Assembly: GCA_019638615.1 (NCBI GenBank)
Contig: JAHBTL010000013.1
Coordinates: 80,357-144,356 of the forward strand
Source of the DNA: Chitinophagaceae bacterium
GTDB taxonomy: Bacteria; Bacteroidota; Bacteroidia; Chitinophagales; Chitinophagaceae
Direction of reading: 5' to 3'
Length of the DNA: 64,000 nt
This document shows positions 8,404-16,130 of the stretch, piece after piece (the stretch's first letter is position 1; the number at the start of each line of letters is the position of its first letter). The notes beneath the pieces are model-generated. The model did no database searches. It worked only from the letters and a program-made list of their open reading frames with translations, and was not told where the DNA came from. The position numbers and the translations under genes were made by a program.

Positions 8404-10635
8404 ATGCTATTAGCTACAGACCTGGATGGAACATTTTTAGGAGGAAGACAGGCCGACAGACTGAAATTGTATCGTTTGATCAGAGAACAAAAAGATGTTC
8501 AACTGCTTTTTGTAACCGGGCGGGGAATAGAAAGTGTAATGCCCCTTCTCGACAATCCGGTTATTCCCGATCCTGATTATATTATTTGCGATGTGGGAGC
8601 TACTGTATTAAATGGCAAAACGCTGGAGCCGGTTCAGCCCATACAATCTGAAATTGAAAAGAAATGGCCGGGAACAGTAGCGATCAGGAAAAAGCTGAGA
8701 AGAGTAAAAGGGCTTCGTCCCCAAATGGTATCCCAACAAAGGCGCTGTTCGTTTTTTTATGATGAAAATACCGACATAGAAATGGTGAAAAAAATAGCGG
8801 TGGATATGGGGCTGGATGTTTTATTGTCTGCCGGTAAGTTTTTAGATATCCTTCCTCAAAACACCAATAAGGGGTCTACTCTCAAAAAGCTGGCAGCCCT
8901 TATGCAATTCCCCGAAGAAAGGATATTGGTGGCCGGCGATACCTTAAATGATAAGTCGCTGTACGATACACACTATAAAGGTGTAGTGGTAGGCGCTGCA
9001 GAGCCCGCATTGCTTGACTATACTGCAAACATGCCGCATGTATTGCAGGCTTCGGCTTTGGGCGCGGGCGGTATACTGGAAAGCATGAAACATTTTCCGG
9101 AGTTCAAAAAGTTTGTAGTCCGCGAAGAAGAAAAAGCACAGGATGCCCTTCCGGGAGATACACAACTGCTTGTAATGTATCACCGCCTCCCGTATGAGAG
9201 GAAAGAAATAGATGGAAAAGATCAAAAAGTTTCGCCGAAAAGCCCCAACGGCATCATTCCTTCATTGCTTGGTTTTTTCAGCAATGGGCGGAGCGGCTCC
9301 TGGATTGCATGGGAAGAAGTGAGCAATAAAAATATAAACCAGCCGGAAGACAGGTATATAGATGAGGAAAAATATCCCAACCTGCTGGCATCGAGCATTG
9401 CACTCACAAAAAAAGAAATAGAAGTATTTTACAAGCTGTTCTCGAAAGAGGCCTTTTGGCCGGTAATATTTTCATTTGCCGATAAAGTAAAATTCGATCA
9501 TGAGCATTGGGAGCAATATGTAAAAGTAAACAGGATGTTCGCCGAAAAAGCTGCGGCCGATGCTGACAGGAATGCTACCATCTGGATACATGAATATAAC
9601 TTATGGCTGGTTCCGGGCATGCTGCGTCAATTGCGCCCCGATGTAACAATCGGCTTCTTTCATCACACCGCTTTTCCCCCGGCCGATATTTTTAATATCA
9701 TTCCCTGGCGGCGGGAAATTGTTGGCAGTTTGCTGCAATGCGATTATATCGGCTTTCACATTCCACGTTACGTTGAAAATTTTGTAGATGTGGTCAAAAG
9801 CCATATACCGGTTAAAGTCATTTCAGAACAACCCAGCGCTGAGCGGTTTCTTACCTACAGTTGCGCCTTAGGCGTTGATAAGTGGGTCAGGGACATTGAA
9901 GCAGGCGACCGGAGAATAAAGCTCGGCGCCCATCCCGTAGGCATTGATATGAAGAACATCCGGAGCATTTTTGCCGACACTCACACACAGCAACGGGTAA
10001 ACGAATTAGAACAGCAAACGAAAGGAAAAAAAATAATTTTATCGGTTGAGCGCCTGGATTATGTAAAGGGACCGCTGGAAAAAATTTTGGCTTACGAATC
10101 ATTCCTGGAGCAGAACCCTGATTACCACGGGAAAGTAGAGCTTATCAACATTTGCACACCGCCGGCTTCTGGAATGAAAGTGTACGACAAAATATTAACC
10201 GACCTGGAACAGTCTATTGGCAGGATCAACGGCAAATACGCGAGGCTCGACTGGGTCCCGATCCGTTTCTTTTTCCGGTCGGTTCCGTTTGAAGAAGTGC
10301 TTACCTACTATGCCATTGCCGATGTTGCGTGGATAACACCGCTGCGCGATGGTTTAAACCTTGTTGCTAAAGAATACATAGCCGTTCAGGGATTAACAGA
10401 AAATGCAAACGGTGTATTGATCATTTCTGAATTTGCCGGAGCATCGGTAGAGCTGCAATATGCAATAAGAACCAATCCTTATGACATGAAAGACATGGTG
10501 AACGGACTAGTGAACGCGCTGTCGCTGGATGACAATGAAAAAAGACTGCGTATGCAGCGGTTGTTTGAGGTGGTACAGCATTACGATATTGATGAATGGG
10601 GCAAAACGTTTTTGCAGGAGCTGGAAACGGTATAG
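8404..10635 (+). CDS. Bifunctional glucosylglycerol-phosphate phosphatase/synthase (HAD-GT20 fusion)
   Basis: 743 residues with two enzymatic halves. Residues 1-240 are a HAD phosphatase of the sucrose-phosphatase-like type: nucleophile motif ATDLDGTFLGG (Asp6, Asp8), VTGRG, and VAGDTLNDKSL as the C-terminal acidic motif. Residues about 253-743 are a GT20 glycosyltransferase. Its segments SPNGIIPSLLGFF, FYKLFSKEAFWPVIFSF, FFHHTAFPPADIFNIIPWR, GFHIPRYVENF and AWITPLRDGLNLVAKEYI resemble cyanobacterial GgpS more closely, as I remember it, than trehalose-6-phosphate synthase. Fused phosphatase-synthase proteins of this order (GgpPS) make the osmolyte glucosylglycerol from ADP-glucose and glycerol 3-phosphate in some gammaproteobacteria. 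Trehalose synthesis remains an alternative. The gene stands alone behind a structured leader, consistent with stress control. Confidence 0.82.
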   Translation: MLLATDLDGTFLGGRQADRLKLYRLIREQKDVQLLFVTGRGIESVMPLLDNPVIPDPDYIICDVGATVLNGKTLEPVQPIQSEIEKKWPGTVAIRKKLRRVKGLRPQMVSQQRRCSFFYDENTDIEMVKKIAVDMGLDVLLSAGKFLDILPQNTNKGSTLKKLAALMQFPEERILVAGDTLNDKSLYDTHYKGVVVGAAEPALLDYTANMPHVLQASALGAGGILESMKHFPEFKKFVVREEEKAQDALPGDTQLLVMYHRLPYERKEIDGKDQKVSPKSPNGIIPSLLGFFSNGRSGSWIAWEEVSNKNINQPEDRYIDEEKYPNLLASSIALTKKEIEVFYKLFSKEAFWPVIFSFADKVKFDHEHWEQYVKVNRMFAEKAAADADRNATIWIHEYNLWLVPGMLRQLRPDVTIGFFHHTAFPPADIFNIIPWRREIVGSLLQCDYIGFHIPRYVENFVDVVKSHIPVKVISEQPSAERFLTYSCALGVDKWVRDIEAGDRRIKLGAHPVGIDMKNIRSIFADTHTQQRVNELEQQTKGKKIILSVERLDYVKGPLEKILAYESFLEQNPDYHGKVELINICTPPASGMKVYDKILTDLEQSIGRINGKYARLDWVPIRFFFRSVPFEEVLTYYAIADVAWITPLRDGLNLVAKEYIAVQGLTENANGVLIISEFAGASVELQYAIRTNPYDMKDMVNGLVNALSLDDNEKRLRMQRLFEVVQHYDIDEWGKTFLQELETV

Positions 10636-10676
10636 GGTGGTATAAGGTGGAAGGTTGAGGGCATAAGGCACAGAAT

Positions 10677-10718
10677 CGTTAATGTAGGGGCAAGGCATAC
10701 CTTGCCCCTACATTAACG
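10677..10718. repeat. Perfect 19-bp inverted repeat with 4-nt loop
   Basis: Arms of 19 bp (10677-10695 and 10700-10718) are perfectly complementary around the loop CATA; the arm reads CGTTAATGTAGGGGCAAGG. It sits in the 207-bp gap after the GgpPS-like gene. The flanks are also loosely complementary (AGGGTGG-rich left at about 10634-10660, CCACCCT-rich right at about 10748-10761), so the whole gap may fold as one long hairpin. It lacks a clean T-run, so it looks more like a dispersed palindromic repeat that may also end transcription. Confidence 0.7.
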
Positions 10719-10842
10719 CAAACCAAAAACAACAAACCATAAACTCCACACCCTCCACCCTGTTTTAACATTGCTGCAACAAAACAAATTCATGCGGTTA
10801 AACAGCATTGACTGTTATTTGCAATGGATTAAGCTTATACCG

Positions 10843-11391
10843 ATGCGCAAAACCCTGCTGCTGTTTTTATACATTGCTTTCTCATTCTGTGGCTACACGC
10901 AACAAAGCGATTTTATTTCACTTAAAAAAAAGAACGGGCGCACTGTTAAAAGTTATTTTAAAGGAGTGCCATTTGAATTTGTGCACAGCAATGGGTCTGC
11001 AGTAAGCGGCATCATAGACAGGGTATACAACGATACCGTATTTATGATACTGTATGATGTGCGAATGTCGCCTACTTTCTGGGGCACCAGGGCGCCTGAT
11101 ACAATTGCTAAATATGATCTTCGCTTTCATTACAAAGAAATAGCGGCGATCCCCAAACCGGCCAAAGGCTTTGAATTTGTGCGGAACGGCACCCTGTTCA
11201 TGATTGGCGGCGGGGGATATGCCTTCCTCCATACTTTTAACGGGCTCATTCAAAAAAAGGAAATAAGCCCTCCCGTTATTGCCATTTCGGGCGGTGTAGC
11301 GTTACTGGGGTTTGGTATGAAGAAACTGCGTAAATACTATTACTTCATAGGGAAAAGACATACGATTGAATATGTAAAAATGACTTCGTAA
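10843..11391 (+). CDS. Small exported protein of unknown function
   Basis: 182 residues from ATG 10843. The frame extends to 10771, but the internal ATG begins a clean signal peptide (MRKTLLLFLYIAFSFCGYTQ), so it is preferred. The mature part has beta-rich segments such as FISLKKKNGRTVKSYFKG and GIIDRVYNDTVFMILYDV, then a glycine-rich hydrophobic pair (FMIGGGGYAFLHTF and ISGGVALLGFGMKKL) that could form two membrane helices. This resembles hypothetical exported proteins common in Bacteroidota, but I recognise no family. It is followed at once by the 321-bp repeat element. Confidence 0.7.
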   Translation: MRKTLLLFLYIAFSFCGYTQQSDFISLKKKNGRTVKSYFKGVPFEFVHSNGSAVSGIIDRVYNDTVFMILYDVRMSPTFWGTRAPDTIAKYDLRFHYKEIAAIPKPAKGFEFVRNGTLFMIGGGGYAFLHTFNGLIQKKEISPPVIAISGGVALLGFGMKKLRKYYYFIGKRHTIEYVKMTS

Positions 11392-11395
11392 CGGG

Positions 11396-11716
11396 GGTAT
11401 TTCAATTTTTCGCGCTATGTAAATTTTCCGGTCGGTGGGGCACCATAGCCGTCAACTTAAGCCCGAAGGGCTTGAATTTGAATAGCCCCCAACTTTGTTG
11501 GGGGACAACAATGCCGAAGTTTTGTTGAACCCCGTAGGGATTCAATGTAAAATTGTCGCAAATATACCACCGGTTACACCGATGGCTATTCAAATTAAAC
11601 CCCATTCGGGGTATTTAAGCGCCAGATTTCCTAAGTTGACGGCTATGGTGCCCCACCGACCAGTAGTGGATCCTACAGGCGGGTGTCGCCACCCGCCCCC
11701 GAAAAATTGAAATACC
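11396..11716. repeat. MITE-like element with nested inverted repeats
   Basis: The ends are a perfect 17-bp inverted repeat, GGTATTTCAATTTTTCG at 11396-11412 and its complement at 11700-11716. Inside is a perfect 30-bp inverted repeat (11430-11459 and 11632-11661, beginning GGTCGGTGGGGCACCATAGC). Between them are small hairpins: GCCC-GAA-GGGC, CCCCCAAC-TTT-GTTGGGGG, ACCCC-ATT-CGGGGT, and on the right GCGGGTG-TCGC-CACCCGC. No convincing ORF is present. The architecture suggests a non-autonomous, folding intergenic repeat. No target-site duplication is evident. Confidence 0.7.
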
Positions 11717-11772
11717 TCCTTTCGTAACAGAAAATACTTTGGCAAAATGCAATTGTTTATTTTGCAGCCTTA

Positions 11773-11780
11773 TAATTTTG
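11773..11780 (+). promoter_or_regulatory. Candidate -7 promoter box of mtgA
   Basis: TAATTTTG, an exact TAnnTTTG match, ends only 4 nt before the TTG start codon of mtgA; a TTG lies 17 nt upstream. If used, the mRNA would be leaderless or nearly so. Confidence 0.35.
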
Positions 11781-11784
11781 TGTT

Positions 11785-12537
11785 TTGAAGAACTTTTTGT
11801 CAAGGTGGTGGAGGTTTTTAAAAAGATTATTTCTCTTTCTTTTTATAGCACAGTTCATCTACATCATTTTACTTAAATGGATGGATCCGCCTTTTACGCT
11901 CACACAGTTGGGAAGCTGGATAAGCGGCGAAGGGCTGAAACGGGACTATGTTTCCGCAGAACAAATGTCGCCGTATGCGGGACTTGCCGTCATTGCTTCG
12001 GAAGACCAGCTCTTTCCTGATCACAATGGCTTTGACTGGAAAAGCATACAAAAAGCCATCGCTAAAAATCAAAAAAAGAAAAACCGCATTGCAGGGGCGT
12101 CTACCATCAGCCAGCAGGTAGCTAAAAATGTTTTTTTGTGGCAAAGCCGTGATTGGCTGCGCAAAGGACTTGAGGTATATTTTACTTTTATGATAGAATG
12201 GATCTGGGGCAAAAAACGGATACTGGAAGTATACCTGAATGTAGCGGAAATGGGTAAAGGTATATTTGGCATAGAAGCCGCATCGCAGGCTTATTTCAAA
12301 AAGCCGGCATTAAAACTCAGCCGAACGGAAGCTGCCATGATCGCCGCCTGTTTGCCTAATCCTGTAAAATATACGGTTAAGCCTATGTCTAAAGTGGTGA
12401 GTGTACGGTATCCCTGGGTACTCATGCAAATGAGCAACCTGGACGGCGATCCTGACATTCAGCAACTGTTGCCGGGTCCTTCATCCAAATCACCATCTAA
12501 GCAAAACGCTGCCCCAGGTAAACCCGCTGCCAAATGA
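11785..12537 (+). CDS. mtgA: Monofunctional biosynthetic peptidoglycan transglycosylase
   Basis: GT51 enzyme that polymerises lipid II into glycan strands at the inner membrane's outer face. 250 residues, TTG start; the next in-frame ATG lies after the anchor. An N-terminal membrane anchor (LFLFLFIAQFIYIILL) is followed by the GT51 domain with motifs ASEDQLFPDHNGFDW (catalytic Glu), GASTISQQVAKN, KKRILEVYLNVAEMG and FGIEAASQAYF. There is no transpeptidase domain, so it is the monofunctional form. The C-terminal tail is low-complexity (SSKSPSKQNAAPGKPAAK), and the last 48 bp overlap the convergent 3' end of the second KASIII gene. Confidence 0.93.
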   Translation: MKNFLSRWWRFLKRLFLFLFIAQFIYIILLKWMDPPFTLTQLGSWISGEGLKRDYVSAEQMSPYAGLAVIASEDQLFPDHNGFDWKSIQKAIAKNQKKKNRIAGASTISQQVAKNVFLWQSRDWLRKGLEVYFTFMIEWIWGKKRILEVYLNVAEMGKGIFGIEAASQAYFKKPALKLSRTEAAMIAACLPNPVKYTVKPMSKVVSVRYPWVLMQMSNLDGDPDIQQLLPGPSSKSPSKQNAAPGKPAAK

Positions 12538-13539
12538 CGCGAGGCTGACCAGGTCATGTTCTTTTATCTTCCCTTCTTCCCAGGCTTCACATAATGCCAG
12601 CGGAATAGAGGCTGACGTAGTATTTCCGTATCGCTGAATATTGTTGTATACTTTATCATCACCCAAACCCAGCTTTTGCTGTACAAACTGGCTGATACGG
12701 AGGTTAGCCTGGTGCGGAATAAACATGTCAATATCAGAAGGCTTCAGCCCGTTTGCATCAAGTGATTCTATTACTGTTTCAGGAATTTTAACTACGGCTT
12801 TTTTAAAAACCGATGGGCCATCCATAAAAGGAAAATTCTGCGCCTTGTCTATCATGGCATGGCTCATAAACATTTCTCCAATGTTCGCATCATCAAAATC
12901 CGCCAGTTTCTGATCCGTCCAGTGATTGGCGTGCGTGCCGGGATTGTACATGGCAAGCAGCTCCGCGCTTTCGCCATCGCAATGCAGATGTGTGCTTAAA
13001 ATGCCGCGTGTTTCATCTTTGGCTGGTTGTAAAACCACGGCTCCCGCGCCATCCCCAAAAATAACCGATACATTTCTGCCGCGCGTGCTGAAATCGAGTC
13101 CGAAAGAATGCTTATCGCTTCCTATGACCAGTATGTTTTTGTACATGCCCGACCGGATGTACTGGTCGCCGACACTCAGCGCATATACAAAACCACTGCA
13201 TTGGTTCCTTACATCCAGCGCTCCTATTTCTTTCATTTTTAAAGCTCGTTGCACCAGCACCCCACAGCCGGGAAAATAATAATCGGGACTTAATGTAGCA
13301 AATATGATAAAATCTATATCCTGCGGGGTAATACCAGCCCGGTCTATGGCAACCCTTGCAGCTTCAACTCCCATGGTGGTAGTCGTTTCCTGCGTCCGAT
13401 GCGCATATCTCCTTTCTTTAATACCGGTACGTTCCTGTATCCATTCATCGCTGGTATCCATGTATTGTTGAAGATCGCGATTGGTAACAATCTGTTCGGG
13501 AACATATTTTCCGATACCGGCAATGATTGTACGAAACAT
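12490..13539 (-). CDS. Beta-ketoacyl-ACP synthase III-like enzyme, copy 2
   Basis: 349 residues from ATG 13539; an in-frame TTG three codons upstream is possible. KASIII triad: Cys114 in RNQCSGFVYA, His276 in FIPHQAN, Asn306 in RYGNTTSA. It differs from copy 1 by Gln before the active Cys and by a longer segment at about residues 198-235 (YNPGTHANHWTDQKLADF onward), which could shape acyl or partner specificity. Gene order suggests an operon with two DUF2911 lipoprotein/exported genes (14-bp gap) and possibly acpH. It may start special fatty acids or another acyl product; the substrate cannot be read. Its last 48 bp are antisense to mtgA. Confidence 0.88.
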   Translation of the reverse strand: MFRTIIAGIGKYVPEQIVTNRDLQQYMDTSDEWIQERTGIKERRYAHRTQETTTTMGVEAARVAIDRAGITPQDIDFIIFATLSPDYYFPGCGVLVQRALKMKEIGALDVRNQCSGFVYALSVGDQYIRSGMYKNILVIGSDKHSFGLDFSTRGRNVSVIFGDGAGAVVLQPAKDETRGILSTHLHCDGESAELLAMYNPGTHANHWTDQKLADFDDANIGEMFMSHAMIDKAQNFPFMDGPSVFKKAVVKIPETVIESLDANGLKPSDIDMFIPHQANLRISQFVQQKLGLGDDKVYNNIQRYGNTTSASIPLALCEAWEEGKIKEHDLVSLASFGSGFTWGSVLLRW

Positions 13540-13553
13540 AGCAAGCAATTTAA

Positions 13554-14207
13554 TTACCTGTTAATACTGACCGGAAGCGCCACCTTAGAATGATCCCACC
13601 CGATCCAAAGATTGGCCCCGTCTTTTCCCGGCTGCGGTTCAATAGTAAATGCTTCAATCGAGGCATTTTCATGCATAACCGGTAACGTGAATTTAAATAT
13701 ATCTTTTTCTTTATCAAACTTTAAGCCCCAGCTATACAGATCGCTGTTTAATACAATCGTCCATTCGTCGGGCTGGGGAATGCAATACATAATATATCTC
13801 CCCTTCGGAACCTTTACCTCCTGGATACGCACATCGCTGAAAAATTCTATTTCAGTTGCTTCATTCGCCCCCAAACGCCAGGGTTCGCCATATTTAACAA
13901 GAGAACCGAATATTATACGGCCATTCCGTTGCGGACGACTGTAAAATACACGGAACAGAGGTGGGGTATTCAGGGCACCCATCATTTTTAGCTTAGGGTA
14001 CTCAGCCGGAAAATAAACCACATCCATGGGAGATTTATCAAGGAGCACAGAATTGTTGTTACGATCTGCTACCGGCAATGGAATTAAACTGTCCGATTGG
14101 CTTAAGGGTGGTTTTATATCTGTCTGCCGGCTGTTATTGCAAGCCATTACTGAAAGAACAAAAAGGCATGCTGCAATACAACTGGTTTTGCCCGGTCTGT
14201 CAACCAT
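13554..14207 (-). CDS. DUF2911 lipoprotein
   Basis: 217 residues from ATG 14207, which begins a lipoprotein signal (CIAACLFVLSVMACNNS, lipid on the Cys). The DUF2911 core has motifs SPMDVVYFPAEYPKLK, VFYSRPQRNGRIIFG, YGEPWRLGANEATEIEF, KVPKGRYIMYCIP and EWTIVLN. DUF2911 is common in Bacteroidota and has no settled biochemical role. It is clearly a paralogue of the gene 10 bp upstream, but unlike it carries a lipobox, so the two proteins probably sit in different envelope places. The KASIII copy 2 follows 14 bp downstream. Confidence 0.88.
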   Translation of the reverse strand: MVDRPGKTSCIAACLFVLSVMACNNSRQTDIKPPLSQSDSLIPLPVADRNNNSVLLDKSPMDVVYFPAEYPKLKMMGALNTPPLFRVFYSRPQRNGRIIFGSLVKYGEPWRLGANEATEIEFFSDVRIQEVKVPKGRYIMYCIPQPDEWTIVLNSDLYSWGLKFDKEKDIFKFTLPVMHENASIEAFTIEPQPGKDGANLWIGWDHSKVALPVSINR

Positions 14208-14217
14208 TCTTTTAATA

Positions 14218-14778
14218 TTATAATGTAATAGGCAAGCTGGTTTTAACATCCTCCCAGGCCATTAATAAGTTTACACCGCTGCCTGCTTTCTCAAACATCA
14301 TGGTAAAAACCTCTACAGGCTGTTTTGTTTTTTCTGTTTTTACATCGGTTCTTAATACGTCTTTTTTAATATCGTAGGCAAACGATCCCCATACATCGGT
14401 ATCCTTGTTCAGGATGATCGTCCATTTATTTTCCAGCGGAATTGCATATAAAGTGTAACGCCCCTTTTTTACTTTGGTACCGGCAATTTTTACGTCTGTA
14501 AAAAAATCAATTTCGGTTGCTTCGTTGGCACCCAGGCGCCAAACTGTTCCATATTCAACCAGTTCGCCGAAAACCTTCCTGTTCTTTTTTAAGGGACGGC
14601 TGTAAATTACTTTTACAACAGGTATTTCCGGCGCGGACTTCCTGATCTTCAATACGGGATAGTCAACCGGGTAATAAATCATATCCATAGGGGAATTGTC
14701 CAGCGGAGTCCAGCTATCCTGGGCAGCAACAAAAATTACCCCAAAACAAAAAACAGGCAAAAAGAATATCTTTTTCAT
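14218..14778 (-). CDS. DUF2911 exported protein
   Basis: 186 residues from ATG 14778, with a cleavable signal peptide (KKIFFLPVFCFGVIFVAAQ). The DUF2911 motifs match its neighbour: SPMDMIYYPVDYPVLK, VIYSRPLKKNRKVFGELV, YGTVWRLGANEATEIDF, KVKKGRYTLYAIP and KWTIILN. The pair looks like a tandem duplication with diverged targeting: soluble periplasmic here, lipid-anchored in the next gene. A TACATTTG box lies 12 nt upstream, so this is probably the first gene of a DUF2911-DUF2911-KASIII operon. Function unknown. Confidence 0.88.
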   Translation of the reverse strand: MKKIFFLPVFCFGVIFVAAQDSWTPLDNSPMDMIYYPVDYPVLKIRKSAPEIPVVKVIYSRPLKKNRKVFGELVEYGTVWRLGANEATEIDFFTDVKIAGTKVKKGRYTLYAIPLENKWTIILNKDTDVWGSFAYDIKKDVLRTDVKTEKTKQPVEVFTMMFEKAGSGVNLLMAWEDVKTSLPITL

Positions 14779-14790
14779 AACGATGATTGA

Positions 14791-14798
14791 CAAATGTA
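14791..14798 (-). promoter_or_regulatory. Candidate -7 promoter box before the DUF2911 pair
   Basis: TACATTTG on the minus strand, exact TAnnTTTG, 12 nt before the ATG at 14778, in the 57-bp gap after acpH. No clear -33 element. Confidence 0.4.
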
Positions 14799-14835
14799 CA
14801 AGATTGCATGCTGAAGGAAAAGAGGAATAGTTTTA

Positions 14836-15435
14836 TTACATTTTATTCGGGAATGCTGCAACAAACTGTTCCCACGCAAATGTTTTGATTTCGGGGAAAA
14901 ATTCAATATAATAATTGTGAAAGGATTGATAATGTTGTTCGAATATTGCAAAGGCGGTTTCGCTTTCGGTCAAATAAGCGGCACGGTGTACCAGCCCCCT
15001 GAAACTGTTTCGTATACCATGCATATATTGGTAATTAAACAACCAGTTCTGCCTTTTCATATAGGGAAACATATGGCGGAACCGGAGCGGGAAAACAGCT
15101 TCGTACGGCTCCAGTAAGGTGTAGGTTGTTTCAGAAAACTTCAGCAATCCCGGCTCGCCAAATTGCGGGGCGTCCAGGGCAAGAAAATGATCGTATACAA
15201 TGTCTATAAAAGCGCCTGCATATAACCCATATTGAGGACGAAAAAATTGTTTGGCTGCTTTTGTGGCCCTGTGCGCGTCGGTAAACGCATCGATCGCCCG
15301 GTGAATGGCTATCCCCTTTTGAATGTTTTCAGCATATTCAAACTTTTGTTTTCCTTTTACAAAATCACTGATCATGTTGCCCACCAACACTTCAGGATGA
15401 TTAAACGATAAGTATGCGTGGGCGAGGTAATTCAT
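14836..15435 (-). CDS. acpH: Acyl carrier protein phosphodiesterase (AcpH family)
   Basis: 199 residues. The AcpH/DUF479 family removes the phosphopantetheine arm from holo-ACP, giving apo-ACP; it is an HD-like metal phosphodiesterase. Family signatures: N-terminal MNYLAHAYLSF, GNMISDFVKGK, GIAIHRAIDAFTDAH and DIVYDHFLA, with the expected His and Asp metal ligands, and the late FRHMFPYMKRQNWLFNY. It lies 8 bp after sdpI on the same strand, so it is probably co-transcribed with it, and upstream of the DUF2911-KASIII genes. The proximity to a KASIII gives a modest acyl-carrier theme. Confidence 0.85.
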   Translation of the reverse strand: MNYLAHAYLSFNHPEVLVGNMISDFVKGKQKFEYAENIQKGIAIHRAIDAFTDAHRATKAAKQFFRPQYGLYAGAFIDIVYDHFLALDAPQFGEPGLLKFSETTYTLLEPYEAVFPLRFRHMFPYMKRQNWLFNYQYMHGIRNSFRGLVHRAAYLTESETAFAIFEQHYQSFHNYYIEFFPEIKTFAWEQFVAAFPNKM

Positions 15436-15443
15436 TGCTGCTG

Positions 15444-16112
15444 CTAATTAAGATGATTGTGATTTTTTAAGACTAATGAAAACAATACCGGTACAATGGT
15501 AAGTAATGCCGTGAATATGACAAAAGCAACAAATGCCTGGCTGTAAGGTAAAACCAAACATAGCAGGGCCATTAAAAGCCCTCCGACAAACCAAATTTTG
15601 GCCGCGAAGCGATGTGTTCTTTTCCAGTTATACTCGCTGTTGAGCGTAGAAGGTATACGTATCCCCACCATGCTGTTGGGTTTGATATTATACATATAGT
15701 TGCCTATTAAACAATAAAGCAGCCCTACTGTCACAAAAGCAAATTTTCCTCCGAAAGCTGTTATACCGTTTTTTAAAGTATGAATGGAGAACATCGAATA
15801 CAATGTTATTGCGCACAAAAAAATGCTTATACCCACCGCCAGTTTGGCAATAACAGACCTGTTTTCATTTGCATACTTTTTATTTGGCCCCAACCTGTGT
15901 GCATTGATCACCAAATAATAGACACCAATGTTAAGCGCCGTTAAAAACAGCACAAACCCCATAAATTCAGTTTTGGTGCCATAACGATCCACCTCGCCCT
16001 GTAAATTAAAATGCATAGGTAAGGTAGGAGGCAGCCTGCTCCATATAATTGCCAGGTAAACAAGCGGGCACAGAAGAATAAACCATACAAGCAATGTCAT
16101 TCTTTTTTTCAT
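15444..16112 (-). CDS. SdpI/DUF1648 family membrane protein
   Basis: 222 residues. The N-terminal DUF1648 motif LPMHFNLQGEVDRYGTK is preceded by one helix; about six helices follow in all, ending with SdpI-like features (GNYMYNIKPNSMVGIRIPST and TLNSEYNWKRTHRFAAKIW). In Bacillus subtilis SdpI protects against the toxin SdpC and acts with the repressor SdpR. Here the ArsR-type regulator lies 18 bp upstream, exactly the sdpR-sdpI arrangement, but no toxin gene is seen nearby. In most bacteria the role of such pairs is unknown. Confidence 0.82.
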   Translation of the reverse strand: MKKRMTLLVWFILLCPLVYLAIIWSRLPPTLPMHFNLQGEVDRYGTKTEFMGFVLFLTALNIGVYYLVINAHRLGPNKKYANENRSVIAKLAVGISIFLCAITLYSMFSIHTLKNGITAFGGKFAFVTVGLLYCLIGNYMYNIKPNSMVGIRIPSTLNSEYNWKRTHRFAAKIWFVGGLLMALLCLVLPYSQAFVAFVIFTALLTIVPVLFSLVLKNHNHLN

Positions 16113-16130
16113 ATACGTATTTTATTTTTT

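Noticed and set aside
5216-13539. Two KASIII genes as a sign of an aryl-polyene or flexirubin cluster
   Set aside because: The genes are 7 kb apart, and none of the expected KASI/II, ketoreductase, dehydratase or ammonia-lyase genes is present.
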